From JBBSEZ01 sp038239195 (GTDB lineage Bacteria > Planctomycetota > Planctomycetia > Gemmatales > Gemmataceae): DNA of 21,186 nt. The notes under the pieces were generated by a model. That model saw nothing but the letters and a program-made list of their open reading frames with translations, made no database searches and had not been told where the DNA came from. Position numbers and translations under genes: made by a program. Positions 8,328-18,043 of the stretch are shown piece by piece (the first letter of the stretch is position 1; every line of letters begins with the position of its first letter). The DNA is taken from assembly GCA_038239195.1 (NCBI GenBank), contig JBBSEZ010000141.1, forward strand, positions 1 through 21,186, in the 5' to 3' direction.

Positions 8328-8843
8328 ATGGCGGCCATCGGTCCCCCTGTTGCGAGTGGCACGGCCCTGGTGATCGGCTACGGCAACGCCCTGCGCGGCG
8401 ATGACGGCGCCGGGCCCGCAGTGGCCGGGGGGGTCGCCGACTGGGGGCTCCCGGGGGTGCGGGCCCTGGCCATGCCCCAGTTGGTCCCCGAGTTGGCCGA
8501 GGAGCTCGCGGGCGCCTCCCTCGTCGTGTTCGTGGACGGCTGGCTGGGACCGGAAGGTGAAAGCGCCCAGGTCGAGGCGCTGACGCCTTCGGACCGATCC
8601 GCGGCGCTGGGGCACACGAGCGACCCGGGGGCCCTGCTGGCGCTGACCCGGGCGGTTTACGGCTGGTGTCCCCCCGCGTGGATCGTCCGCATCCCCGCCG
8701 CGAACTTCGAGCTGGGGGTCGGGCTGTCGCCGGCCGCCACCCGAGGCGCAGCCGCTGCCCTTCGGGAGGTCGCCCGCCTTGTCGCCCTCGCCAGGCCGCG
8801 GCCAGCTTGTCCTGTGACCCGGCGCGCCGGGACGGGGGCCTGA
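8328..8843 (+). CDS. hoxW: Hydrogenase maturation endopeptidase HoxW
   Basis: This 171-residue protein of the HycI/HybD/HoxW family removes the C-terminal tail of HoxH after nickel insertion. Family marks are VIGYGNALRGDDGAG (residues 15-29, including the acidic metal ligand), FVDGW (Asp70) and GHTSDP (His96). Together these make the Ni-sensing triad of acid, Asp and His. It starts 2 bp after hoxH and its TGA overlaps the hypA ATG by one base. The last 20 residues are rich in Arg, Pro and Ala and not conserved-looking. As the only protease of this kind in the window, it is the expected HoxH processing enzyme. Confidence 0.92.
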   Translation: MAAIGPPVASGTALVIGYGNALRGDDGAGPAVAGGVADWGLPGVRALAMPQLVPELAEELAGASLVVFVDGWLGPEGESAQVEALTPSDRSAALGHTSDPGALLALTRAVYGWCPPAWIVRIPAANFELGVGLSPAATRGAAAALREVARLVALARPRPACPVTRRAGTGA

Positions 8844-9184
8844 TGCACGAATTGTCGCTGATGGAATCGGCGCTGGAGATCGCCGAGGATCAGGCCCGCA
8901 AGCAGAGGGCGGCGCGCATCCATGCGCTCACGCTGCGGATCGGCTGGCTGGCAGGCGTGGAGCCCGAGGCGCTGGCGTTCGCCTGGGACGCGGTTACGGC
9001 GGGCACGCCAGCCGAGGGCGCCCAGCTGAATGTCACGATGGTCCCGGTCGTCTGCTTCTGCACCTCTTGCACAGAGGAATTCAACCCGGACGGCTTCATC
9101 TTCGCCTGCCCGCGCTGCGGGCGGTCGAGCAGCGAGGTGCGGCAGGGGACGGAGATGGAAGTGGCTTCTCTGGAGGTATCGTGA
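8843..9184 (+). CDS. hypA: Hydrogenase nickel insertion protein HypA
   Basis: HypA delivers nickel to the hydrogenase large subunit together with HypB. The 113-residue product begins MHELSLMES, with the invariant His2 that binds nickel. It has the structural zinc site formed by CTSC (Cys73, Cys76) and CPRC (Cys89, Cys92). Length matches the family (about 113-118). The ATG shares one base with the hoxW stop codon (TGATG), typical of coupled translation. An in-frame open stretch continues upstream, but the conserved MHE start fixes the N-terminus. Confidence 0.94.
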   Translation: MHELSLMESALEIAEDQARKQRAARIHALTLRIGWLAGVEPEALAFAWDAVTAGTPAEGAQLNVTMVPVVCFCTSCTEEFNPDGFIFACPRCGRSSSEVRQGTEMEVASLEVS

Positions 9185-9185
9185 C

Positions 9186-9884
9186 GTGGCGAGCGAGGAA
9201 GAGCAGGGGGCCGGGGCTGCGGAACGGCGCGAGCTGAGCGTGCGGCGCGGGCTGCTGGTCAAAAACGATGAGCAGGCGAGACGCAACCGGGACCTGTTCC
9301 GTTCGCGGGGGCTGCTCGCGGTCAACCTCCTGTCCTCGCCCGGCTCGGGCAAGACGGCCCTTCTGGAACGGGCCTTGTCCGACATGGGCTCGTGGGCTCG
9401 CCTCGGGGTGATCGTCGGCGACCTGGCGACCGACAACGACGCCCGCCGGTTGCGCCGGCCGGGGGCCCAGGTGGTGCAGATCACCACCGGGAGCGTTTGC
9501 CACCTGGAGGCCGCCATGGTTGGCCGGGCCTGCGAGCAGATGAGCCTGGACGGGGTGCAGCTGCTGTTCATCGAGAACGTGGGCAACCTGGTCTGCCCTG
9601 CTTCCTACGACCTGGGCGAGGCCCTGCGTGTGGTGCTGCTGTCGGTAACCGAAGGCGAAGACAAGCCTCTCAAATACCCGAAAGCGTTCAAGACCGCCGA
9701 CGCCGTGGTAATCACCAAGACCGACCTGGCCGAGGCGGCTGGCTTCGACCGCTCCACCGCGCTGGAGAACGTCCGCCTCATCGCCCCGCAGGTGGCCGTG
9801 TTCGAACTGTCGGCACGTACGGGGCAGGGGATGGGCGCCTGGTACGCGTACCTCCGGGAGGGCATGGAAAATGGAGGCGGCTAA
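9186..9884 (+). CDS. hypB: Hydrogenase nickel incorporation GTPase HypB
   Basis: HypB is the GTPase that works with HypA in nickel insertion. From the GTG at 9186 it is 232 residues. GGAGG ends about 8 nt before this GTG, and the hypA stop ends one base before it. Motifs are the P-loop SPGSGKT (51-57), GDLATDNDARRL (78-89), GSVCHLEAA with metal ligands Cys105 and His106, NVGNLVCPAS with Cys137, and the guanine-specificity motif TKTD (177-180). It has neither the N-terminal CxxCGC high-affinity nickel site nor a His-rich nickel-storage stretch, so it should act as a plain insertase rather than a store. It overlaps hypF by 14 bp. Confidence 0.94.
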   Translation: MASEEEQGAGAAERRELSVRRGLLVKNDEQARRNRDLFRSRGLLAVNLLSSPGSGKTALLERALSDMGSWARLGVIVGDLATDNDARRLRRPGAQVVQITTGSVCHLEAAMVGRACEQMSLDGVQLLFIENVGNLVCPASYDLGEALRVVLLSVTEGEDKPLKYPKAFKTADAVVITKTDLAEAAGFDRSTALENVRLIAPQVAVFELSARTGQGMGAWYAYLREGMENGGG

Positions 9885-12318
9885 CCGGGTTGTGCCGACC
9901 TCGGGCCTCGGCGCTGTCGAGGTCGCGGTGCAAGGGGTCGTTCAGGGGGTCGGCTTTCGGCCGTTCGTCTACCGCCTGGCCCGACGGCTCGGCCTGTCGG
10001 GTTGGGTGAGCAATGACACCCAGGGAGTATGCATTCACGCGGAAGGCCCCCTCCGCCAGTTGGCCCGGTTCGAGGAACTGCTGGCCGAGCAGGCCCCGCC
10101 GGCGGCGGCTGTCACGGGCGTGGCAAGCGTGCCGGCCCGGCCGGCCGGACATGCCTCGTTCCGCATCCTCCCCAGCCGACGCGACGAGGGCGCTCGCCCG
10201 GGCGACGCTTGCCTGGTGCGCGTTCCCCCCGACCGGGCGGCCTGCCCGGAGTGCCGCCGTGAAACCGCCAACCCTGCAGACCGACGGCACGGCTACCCGT
10301 TCACCACCTGCACCGATTGCGGGCCGCGCTACTCGATCCTCCGCCGCATGCCCTACGACCGGCCCGATACCACGATGGCCGGCTTCCCCCTGTGCCCGGC
10401 GTGCCGCGCAGAGTACGAGGGCCCCGACCACCGGCGCTTCCACGCCCAGCCGATCGCCTGCCCGGATTGTGGCCCGCGCGTGGCCCTCTGGGGCCCGACG
10501 GGGCGGGAGATGGGCACGGGCCCCGACGCCGTGCGCCGCGCCGCGGGCCTGCTGCGGGAAGGGCGGGTGCTGGCCCTCAAGGGGCTCGGCGGTTTCCAGT
10601 TGCTGGTGCGCGCCGACTCGTCCGAGGCCGTCGCCCGGTTGCGCCAGCGGAAGGGCCGGCCGACGAAGCCGCTGGCGGTCATGGTGCCGACGCTCGCGGC
10701 GGCGGCTCGCCTGGCCGAGGTCGGCCCGACGGAAAGGGGCCTGCTGACCAGCCCCGAGAACCCCATCGTGCTCCTGCGCCGACGGAGCGGGGCCGAGGCG
10801 TCTCTGGTGCGTGAAGTGGCCCCTCGCCTGGAGGAGGTGGGGCTGCTGCTGCCGACGACCCCGCTGCATCACCTGCTGCTGGCGGAGGTGGACTTCGCGG
10901 TGGTGACCACGAGCGGCAACCGCAGCGAGGAGCCGATCCTTACCGACGAGCGCGAGCTGCCGGGCCCCCTGGCGGAGGTCGCCGACGCCTTCCTGGTACA
11001 CGACCGGCCGATCGCCCGCCGCGTGGATGATTCGGTGGTGCGCGCGGCGTCAGCCGGGCCGGTGGTGCTGCGGCTGGCGCGGGGCTACGCCCCTCTGCCC
11101 TTGCTCGCCCTGGAGCGATGGATGGGGCGGCACGCGGCAAGCCCAGGCACGCCCCGGGCAGTCCTGGCCGTCGGCGCGCACCAGAAGGCGGCCGTCGCCC
11201 TCTGGACGGGCACCCAGGCCGTGCTGTCGCCGCACGCGGGCGACCTGGACAGTCCCCAGACGCGGGCGGCGTTTGAAGGGCTGGCGCAGGGCCTGGCCGA
11301 CCTGTACGGCTGCGTCGTCGGGGCGGTCGCCTGCGACTTGCACCCCGACTACTTCAGCACGCGCTGGGCAGGGCGGCTCGGCCTCCCGCTCGTACCGGTG
11401 CAGCACCACCACGCCCACGCCGTGGCCTGCCTGGTCGAGCACGACCTTCTGGACGAGGAGGTGCTGGCCTTCGCCTGGGACGGCACCGGCTACGGCCCCG
11501 ACGGAACCGTCTGGGGCGGCGAGGCGCTGCTGGCTCGACTGACGGAATACGAACGGGTGGCCTCGCTGCGGCCGTTCCCGCTGCCGGGCAACGAGGCTGC
11601 GGTTCGCGAGCCGGCGCGGGTGGCGCTGGCCCTGCTGGCCGAGGCCCTGGGCACGGAGGCCGTTCTGAACGACGCGGGCCTGCTGGCCCGGCTCGGCCTG
11701 TCTGCGGCCAAGGCACGCACACTCCTTCGGCTGGTCGAGCGGGGAGTGAACGCCCCCTGGACGTCGAGCGTGGGCCGGCTGTTCGACGCCGTTGCCGCCC
11801 TGTTGCTGCCCGTCGGCAAGGTCTCTTACGAGGGCGAGGCGGCCACGCGGCTGGAGTCCCTGGCGGCCGGCGGAGCGGTCGGGGGGTATCCCTTGCCCCT
11901 GACCGCGCCGGCGCTCCCCTCCTCGGTCTCAGGCGCCGGCCAGGAACGGCCGCACGGCGACTGGGGGCCGTTGCTGCGAGCGCTGCTGGCCGACCTGCGC
12001 TGCGGGGTGAGTGTGGACGTCATCGCTGCCCGCTTCCACCAGGCCCTCGCGGACTGGGCCGCGGCGGTGGCCTCGCTGCGGCCGGGGCCGGCGGTGGTCC
12101 TCGGCGGCGGCTGTTTCCAGAACGCCCTTCTGCTGGAGCGGACGCGAGCGGCCCTGGCGGAGGGGGGCCGGCGCGTGTACCATGCGGGGCGCATCCCCCC
12201 CGGGGACGGCGGGCTGGCGGCGGGCCAGTTGGCGGTGGCGCTCGGTCGCCTGCTCGAGGGACAATGCGGGGAAGCCTCGATCCAGCAACGGGCCCCCCTG
12301 GAATACTCCGGGCGGTAA
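9871..12318 (+). CDS. hypF: Carbamoyltransferase HypF
   Basis: HypF transfers a carbamoyl group from carbamoyl phosphate, through an adenylate, to the C-terminal cysteine of HypE, the first step of cyanide ligand synthesis. The 815 residues show the full domain order. An acylphosphatase domain is marked by VQGVVQGVGFRPFVYR (about 20-35). Four CxxC pairs form the zinc-finger region (about 127-210). A YrdC-like domain follows (about 215-400). A Kae1/HypF C-terminal domain has QHHHAHAVAC, FAWDGTGYGPDG and GGGCFQN. Length is at the upper end of the family. The ATG is embedded in the 3' end of hypB (14-bp overlap). No frameshift or loss is evident. Confidence 0.96.
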   Translation: MEAANRVVPTSGLGAVEVAVQGVVQGVGFRPFVYRLARRLGLSGWVSNDTQGVCIHAEGPLRQLARFEELLAEQAPPAAAVTGVASVPARPAGHASFRILPSRRDEGARPGDACLVRVPPDRAACPECRRETANPADRRHGYPFTTCTDCGPRYSILRRMPYDRPDTTMAGFPLCPACRAEYEGPDHRRFHAQPIACPDCGPRVALWGPTGREMGTGPDAVRRAAGLLREGRVLALKGLGGFQLLVRADSSEAVARLRQRKGRPTKPLAVMVPTLAAAARLAEVGPTERGLLTSPENPIVLLRRRSGAEASLVREVAPRLEEVGLLLPTTPLHHLLLAEVDFAVVTTSGNRSEEPILTDERELPGPLAEVADAFLVHDRPIARRVDDSVVRAASAGPVVLRLARGYAPLPLLALERWMGRHAASPGTPRAVLAVGAHQKAAVALWTGTQAVLSPHAGDLDSPQTRAAFEGLAQGLADLYGCVVGAVACDLHPDYFSTRWAGRLGLPLVPVQHHHAHAVACLVEHDLLDEEVLAFAWDGTGYGPDGTVWGGEALLARLTEYERVASLRPFPLPGNEAAVREPARVALALLAEALGTEAVLNDAGLLARLGLSAAKARTLLRLVERGVNAPWTSSVGRLFDAVAALLLPVGKVSYEGEAATRLESLAAGGAVGGYPLPLTAPALPSSVSGAGQERPHGDWGPLLRALLADLRCGVSVDVIAARFHQALADWAAAVASLRPGPAVVLGGGCFQNALLLERTRAALAEGGRRVYHAGRIPPGDGGLAAGQLAVALGRLLEGQCGEASIQQRAPLEYSGR

Positions 12319-12353
12319 GGCCATCGCCTCGAAACCGAGAAAGGGTTGCGACC

Positions 12354-12624
12354 ATGTGTCTTGGCGTCCCCGGGCTTGTCGTCGAGCGCCTGCCGGAGAA
12401 CGACGGGCTCGCCTTCGGGCTGGTCGAGTTCGCCGGGCTGCGCCGCCGCGTCTGCCTGGCCTGTGTCCCCGAGGCCGGGCCGGGGGACTACGTGATCGTC
12501 CACGCCGGCATCGCCATCAGCCAGCTCGACGAGCACGAGGCGAACCGTCTCCTGGGCCAGCTCCGCGAGCTGGGCGACCTGGATGGCTGGGACGGGGCGG
12601 AGGGCTCGGGAAAAGAGGGCCGTC

Positions 12625-12638
<14 letters not shown>
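12354..12638 (+). CDS. hypC: Hydrogenase assembly chaperone HypC
   Basis: HypC carries the Fe(CN)2CO unit with HypD and hands it to the HoxH precursor. The 94-residue product begins MCLGVPGLVVE, with the essential Cys2, and continues with the OB-fold-like barrel (GLVEFAGLRRRVCLACV, GDYVIVHAGIAIS). An acidic and Gly-rich tail follows residue 75. It starts 35 bp after hypF, with a purine-rich GAGAAAGGG ahead of the ATG, and overlaps hypD by 14 bp. Upstream in-frame sequence is rejected because Cys2 must follow the initiator methionine. Confidence 0.94.
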
Positions 12639-13724
<1,086 letters not shown>

Positions 13725-13728
<4 letters not shown>

Positions 13729-14798
13729 ACGATACGCCGAATGACGGGCCCGGCGGCCCTTCGAGCTCCTGCCCGCTGCCCTATCCTACCGCCGACCGAG
13801 CCCTGTTGGCGCACGGTGAGGGCGCCGGCCTGTCCCGCCGCCTGATACGCGAAGTCTTGCTCGAAGCGTTCGACAACGAGTTCCTGAGGCCGCTGGCCGA
13901 TGGGGCGCTGCTGCCGGCGTTCGATGGCCGCGTGGTGATGAGCACGGACAGCTACGTCGTCAGCCCGCTGTTCTTCCCGGGAGGCGACCTCGGCAAACTG
14001 GCCGTTCACGGCACCGTCAACGATCTGGCCGTGTGCGGGGCGGAGCCGCTTTACCTGAGCCTGGGGCTCATCGTCGAGGAGGGCCTGCCGCTGGACACGC
14101 TGCGGCGGGTTGTTTGGAGCGTGCGGGACGCGGCCCGCTCCTGCGGGGTGCAGGTGGTGACCGGGGACACCAAGGTGGTGCCCCGCGGCGCCGCCGACGG
14201 GCTGTTCGCGAATACCACCGGGCTGGGCCGGATGCGCCCCGGCCTAGACCTCGGGGCGCACCGCGTCCGGCCCGGAGACCGGGTGCTGGTCAGCGGGACG
14301 ATCGGCGACCACGGGATCGCGGTGCTGGCCACCCGGGAAGGCCTCGAGTTGGGCGACGGGCTCTGTAGCGACACGGCCCCACTGCACGACCTCGTGGCGG
14401 CGCTCCTGCGTTCCGGCGCCGACGTCCGCTTCTTGCGCGATCCGACGCGGGGCGGGGTATCCGCCGTGCTGCACGAACTGGCCGAGGCCGCCGGCGTCGA
14501 GGTGGTGCTGGAGGAGCTCGCCTTGCCAGTGTCGGGGGCGGTGCGCGGCGCCTGTGAGTTGCTGGGGCTCGACGCGCTGTACGTGGCCAACGAGGGGAAG
14601 CTCCTGGCGGTCGTCGGGCCGCAAGACTCCGAGCGGGCCCTGGCCTGCCTGCGCGAGCACGAGAGCGGGCGCCAAGCAGCGCTCATCGGCGAGGTGGTGT
14701 CGGTCGGCGGGCAAGGGAGGGTGCTGGTGCGCGGGCCGCTCGGGGCGCTGCGCGTGCTCGACGAGCCCAGCGGCGCTCCCCTGCCACGCATCTGCTGA
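13725..14798 (+). CDS. hypE: Hydrogenase carbamoyl dehydratase HypE
   Basis: HypE dehydrates the thiocarboxamide on its own C-terminal cysteine to thiocyanate, the source of the CN ligands, using ATP. The 357-residue protein has the AIRS-like fold marks MSTDSYVVSPLFFPGG, HGTVNDLAVCGAEP and LRDPTRGGVSAVLHE. It ends exactly in PRIC, so the modifiable Cys357 is present. It is the last gene of the cluster, and its start shares ATGA with the hypD stop. The next gene-like sequence, the P-type ATPase remnant, is convergent and 144 bp away. Confidence 0.96.
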
Positions 14799-14857
14799 GG
14801 CGCCGGGCGGGGCCACCGGAGCGACAGCGGGCTCGGCGTCCTCGGGCCCGCCGCGGT

Positions 14858-14884
14858 GCGGGCTTGCAGGGCCACCGGGCCCGC
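14858..14884 (+). terminator. Possible hairpin after hypE
   Basis: GCGGGC (14858-14863) can pair with GCCCGC (14879-14884) across a 15-base loop in the 144-bp gap between hypE and the convergent ATPase remnant. There is no clear T-run after it, and the whole gap is GC-rich, so this may be chance. No better terminator for the hydrogenase operon is visible. Confidence 0.2.
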
Positions 14885-14942
14885 AGGGAAGGTCTTCGCG
14901 GCACTCGTGGGACTACTACCCTCCGTCAGGTGTGTGGGGAGC

Positions 14943-15575
14943 TCAATAATCCGTGAGCGACCGCGGCGGGATCGCCATGCGCAGGGCGTTGAGCACGGCG
15001 ACGACGTCGATTACTTCCTGGAGGACCGCCCCGGCCACGGGAGGGAGGAGCCCCGCCGCGGCAAACCCCATCGCGACCAGGCTCAGCGCCGTCCCGCCCA
15101 CGGCGCTTTGCAGCGCGATCGAGCGCAGCCTGCCGCTGATGTGCAGAAACACGTCCACTTTTTCGAGCGAACTTTCGAGGATCACCGCGCCGGCCGCCTC
15201 GGAGGTGACGTCGCTGTTCTGGCCGAAGGCGATCCCCACCGTGGCCGCCGTGAGCGCCGGCGCGTCGTTGACGCCGTCTCCCAGGAACACCGTGTTCGCC
15301 TTTCGCGTCTCGGCCCGGACGATCTCCAGTTTCTGCTCGGGCGTCTGGCCGGCGTAGACCTCCGCGATCCCGACCTGCTCCGCCAGATGGCGGACTTCGG
15401 CCTCCCGGTCCCCGGAAACAAGGAGCATCCGGTCGAACCGATGCTTGGGCCTCAGGTGGTGAATGAACGACGCGCTGTCGGCGCGGGGCTGGTCGCGGAA
15501 CCGCAGCGTCGCCGCGTAACGACCATCGACGAGCGCAATACACTTTAGTACCGCGACGCGGAAACGGGCCACCAT
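14943..15575 (-). pseudogene. Heavy-metal P-type ATPase, C-terminal remnant
   Basis: Only about 210 residues remain of what is normally a 650-800-residue metal-pumping ATPase. Present are the end of the P domain (SGDRE 54-58, AGQTPEQK 76-83, GDGVNDAPAL 99-108) and the last two membrane helices (about 157-177 and 180-198), with the P1B-like tail EVIDVVAVLNALR. Missing are the N-terminal metal-binding and membrane part, the actuator domain, and the DKTGT phosphorylation motif, so it cannot pump. The frame closes at an in-frame TGA (15582-15584) just upstream of the apparent ATG, and an IS630-type transposase fragment follows immediately. I read this as a gene truncated by insertion and deletion. 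The metal substrate cannot be told from what is left. Confidence 0.85.
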
Positions 15576-15632
15576 GGCAAGTCATCAACCCCCAGATTGC
15601 CCAGCCTGTTTTCTGGCTTGTTGAATTGGGAT

Positions 15633-15818
15633 TTACGTCTGGAGAGGGCGCCCCGTACACGCCCAATTGAACGGCTTGGCAAAGACCTCATTGAAGTACT
15701 TGAAGAAGGCGAACAGCTTGCTCCGCAGGTCCTCGACCGATTTGAAATTGCCCCTGCGGACGACCTTCCGCATCACGACGCCGAAAGTTACGTTGAGCAG
15801 GCCTCCCGCTGAGTGTCG
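15633..15818 (-). pseudogene. IS630-family transposase, C-terminal remnant
   Basis: On the minus strand an open stretch between stops at 15819 and 15633 reads, in part, VRRGNFKSVEDLRSKLFAFF and FAKPFNWACTGRPL before a TAA stop. A SV-DL-x-KL-x-F-I/F-x-Y/F-N then AKPF-x-W-x-TGRPL pattern is the classic C-terminus of IS630-type DDE transposases. The DDE catalytic core and the 5' end are absent. The upstream side runs straight into the end of the ThuA-like gene, and the downstream side into the truncated ATPase. The stretch is visibly richer in A and T than its surroundings, consistent with foreign origin. No confident terminal inverted repeat or TA duplication could be assigned. Confidence 0.78.
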
Positions 15819-15837
15819 TCACGGGGCTGGCCTTCGC

Positions 15838-16662
15838 TCACCTGCCGGCGGCCCAGCGAACGCCCTCGACGACGTGCATGCGGCCGAAGCGCGTGTCGAG
15901 GGAACGCAGGTCGTGGCCCAGCTCGGTGTAGAAGAAACGCCCGCCGCCGTGTTCGCGCACCCACGCCACCGGGTGGTCCTTGCCCATCGCCTTGCCGCCC
16001 CTCGTCTTGAAGTAGTCTCGCACCGGCTCGTAGGTGGGCTCCTCGACGCGCAGCAAGACCTTCACCCCGGGCAGGCCGGTCACGGTGCGATCGTGGTTGG
16101 TCCAGTCCGCCGAATACGAAAACTTCGGCCCGAAGCCCTTGACCGCCGGGTGCTCCTTGTTCGCGGGATCGACCACCAGCTTCGCCTCGAGGAAGTCGGA
16201 GTCGCTGTTGAAATCGCACCCGGCCAGGTCGTTGAACCACTTCCACTTCGTCTGATGCACCAGGGCCGCGTGCAGCGCGACGATGCCCTTGCCGCCCTTG
16301 TACCAGGAGGCGATGGCCTGGCGCTGCTTCGCGTCGAAGACCACGTCCAGCGCGGTCGTGTTGTTCAGCACGAGCACCCGGTAGTCGGCCAGGCGCTCGG
16401 GCGTTACGTCCTTGGCGGTCTCCGTCACGTCGGCATTGTAGCCGGCCTCCCCCAGCACGCGCACCAGCCAGCCGTTGGTCCTGGCGATCTCGGGGTGGCG
16501 ATACCAGCCGGTCGCGGAGAAGACGAGGACGCGTTTGCCCGCGCCCGCGGGGGCCGGCCCGGGCTTGCCGTCTCGGCCCGAGGCCGCGAAGACGAGGCAG
16601 GTCACGGCGACGGCCAGGGTGAGCAGGGCCGCGAGCGGCCGGGTCGGGGAGCGGCGAGTCAT
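15838..16662 (-). CDS. Secreted ThuA-like domain protein
   Basis: The 274-residue protein starts at an ATG with a GAGGA-type site about 8 nt upstream. It opens with a signal peptide: a basic MTRRSPTR start, then a hydrophobic stretch at about 10-26 with likely cleavage near FAAS. The mature part reads KRVLVFSATGWYRHPEIA, then VLVLNNTTALDV, GKGIVALHAALV and a DHPVAWVREHGGGRFFYTELGHD motif. These are typical of the ThuA-like (trehalose utilization, glutamine-amidotransferase-like fold) family. Planctomycetes have many secreted copies linked to sugar breakdown, but the precise reaction is unknown. It is monocistronic as far as can be seen, and its stop lies about 20 bp from the transposase remnant. 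The open frame upstream of the ATG is not coding. Confidence 0.85.
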   Translation of the reverse strand: MTRRSPTRPLAALLTLAVAVTCLVFAASGRDGKPGPAPAGAGKRVLVFSATGWYRHPEIARTNGWLVRVLGEAGYNADVTETAKDVTPERLADYRVLVLNNTTALDVVFDAKQRQAIASWYKGGKGIVALHAALVHQTKWKWFNDLAGCDFNSDSDFLEAKLVVDPANKEHPAVKGFGPKFSYSADWTNHDRTVTGLPGVKVLLRVEEPTYEPVRDYFKTRGGKAMGKDHPVAWVREHGGGRFFYTELGHDLRSLDTRFGRMHVVEGVRWAAGR

Positions 16663-17037
16663 GGCGGTCCTCGTGGCGGGGCAATGGTCGAACGCGGCGC
16701 AGCGCGGATTGTACTTCAGGCAGGGGACGGCTGCAAAGCCTTCCCCGCCGAAAAGGTCGCAGGGCCTGTCCGCAACGATCGCCCTGTGCCTCGGAGGCCC
16801 GTCTTTCCATCCTCGGGGCGAGCCTCTACAATCAACTCCTGTTCGACGTTCCGGCCGAACCAGAATCGCTCCTGCTGTTCCCCGAGCGCACCGTTGGACG
16901 AGCGGCAGACTTGTTTCTTGTAGGACGGCTCTCCTGAGCCGTCCTACAGGGAGGCATTCTCCTGCCGGTCGCCTTGCCGCGGGCGCCGGAATGACTTTGG
17001 GCCAGAAGTCGCCCCTCAAACAAGATAGGCCTCTCGA
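16663..17037. other. Intergenic spacer between the ThuA-like and desaturase genes
   Basis: This 375-bp divergent spacer has no supportable gene on either strand. It should hold the promoters of both flanking genes, but I could not pick -35/-10 boxes with confidence. Its one strong structure is the perfect hairpin at 16919-16948, annotated separately. TTTG at 16995 and CAAA at 17018 frame a weak dyad upstream of the desaturase. Confidence 0.5.
16915..16952. repeat. REP-like palindrome
   Basis: TGTAGGACGGCTC (16919-16931) and GAGCCGTCCTACA (16936-16948) form a perfect 13-bp inverted repeat around TCCT. Four further outer positions are partly paired, including two wobble pairs. It lies between two divergent genes, so it does not follow any transcript end and is unlikely to be a terminator. 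Shape and position fit a dispersed REP/MITE-like element; I see only one copy in this window. Confidence 0.65.
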
Positions 17038-17961
17038 ATGTCTCAAGCTCTTGCCCTGACAGTCGCCCCTCGTCGGGCCCGTTCCCGGCTCTGGAACGGC
17101 CTGACCTTTGCTCGGCGCGCCGCTTCGCTGGGCGTGGTCCACGTCGGCGCCGTCGCGGCCTTCTTCGTCACCTCCTTCTGGTGGGAGTGGGCCCTGTTGT
17201 TCGTGTTCCTGTACATCCGCGGACTGCTCGTGACGGTCGCCTTCCATCGGTACTTCTCGCACCGCAGTTTCAAGACCAGCCGGCTCGTGCAGTTCCTGAT
17301 GGGCTTCTTCGGCTGCGCCAACCAGCAAAACGGCCCGGGGTGGTGGGCTGCCCACCATCGCCTGCACCACCGGCACTCCGACGAGCCCGAAGACGTACAT
17401 TCTCCTTTCCACGGGGGGATCTTGTGGGCCTACGGCGGCTGGGTATTTGCCCGGCTGGAAGAACCCGACTGGGATGGCGTTCGCGACCTCCGGCGCTTTC
17501 CCGAGGTCGTCTGGATGGACCGATGGCCGGAAGTCTCCGGCCTGCTCCTGGCCGGCCTGTGCTGGTGGTTCGGCGGCTGGGGCCTTCTGTGCGTCAGCTT
17601 CTGTCTCAGCGCGGTGATCACGTTCCACGTGACCTCCACGTTCAACGTCATCGGGCACCTGGTGGGCTCGCGCCGCTACCCGACCGGCGACCACAGTCGC
17701 AATAGTTTCCTCCTCTCCGTGCTGACGCTGGGCGACGGCTGGCACAACAATCACCACCACTACCCCCACGCCGCCCACTCCGGCTTCTTCTGGTGGGAAG
17801 TCGATGCCAGTTTCCGCGTGATCCGCCTGATGGAGCGCGTCGGCCTGGTGTGGGACGTGCGCCGCGTTCCCGCGCACAAGTTGCATCCCGTCGCGAGCCC
17901 TGAGGCGCCTGCGGAGCAGGCCGTGCCGGTCGGGGCGTTGAGCGCCGAAACGCCGGTCTAG
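17038..17961 (+). CDS. Membrane fatty-acid (acyl-CoA) desaturase
   Basis: This 307-residue protein inserts a double bond, probably at the delta-9 position, into acyl chains using O2 and a diiron centre. All three histidine boxes are present: HRYFSH (70-75), HHRLHHRH (106-113) and HNNHHH (236-241). Membrane segments are at about 32-45, 50-67, 168-182 and 184-197. Length and box spacing match the short bacterial delta-9/acyl-CoA group rather than the 400-residue linoleoyl type. The ATG at 17038 has only a weak ribosome site upstream. The C-terminal 30 residues (Pro/Ala/Val-rich) lie beyond the catalytic domain. A strong terminator follows. It is monocistronic, with membrane fluidity or cold adaptation as the likely role. 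Confidence 0.9.
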   Translation: MSQALALTVAPRRARSRLWNGLTFARRAASLGVVHVGAVAAFFVTSFWWEWALLFVFLYIRGLLVTVAFHRYFSHRSFKTSRLVQFLMGFFGCANQQNGPGWWAAHHRLHHRHSDEPEDVHSPFHGGILWAYGGWVFARLEEPDWDGVRDLRRFPEVVWMDRWPEVSGLLLAGLCWWFGGWGLLCVSFCLSAVITFHVTSTFNVIGHLVGSRRYPTGDHSRNSFLLSVLTLGDGWHNNHHHYPHAAHSGFFWWEVDASFRVIRLMERVGLVWDVRRVPAHKLHPVASPEAPAEQAVPVGALSAETPV

Positions 17962-18043
17962 CAAGGGCCACCGGCGGGCTCCACGGCCGCGCCGCTCGCC
18001 TCGATGCTTTCTCGCCCTCTCGGCCAAGAGCGCGAACGACCAA

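Noticed and set aside
14943..15575. ATPase remnant as a real short regulatory protein
   Set aside because: It begins mid-P-domain, lacks a ribosome site I can see, and abuts a transposase fragment; truncation is simpler.
16663..18027. In-frame upstream extension of the ThuA-like gene across the spacer and opposite the desaturase
   Set aside because: The ATG at 16662 is followed by a proper signal peptide and preceded by a ribosome site; the extension is antisense to the desaturase.
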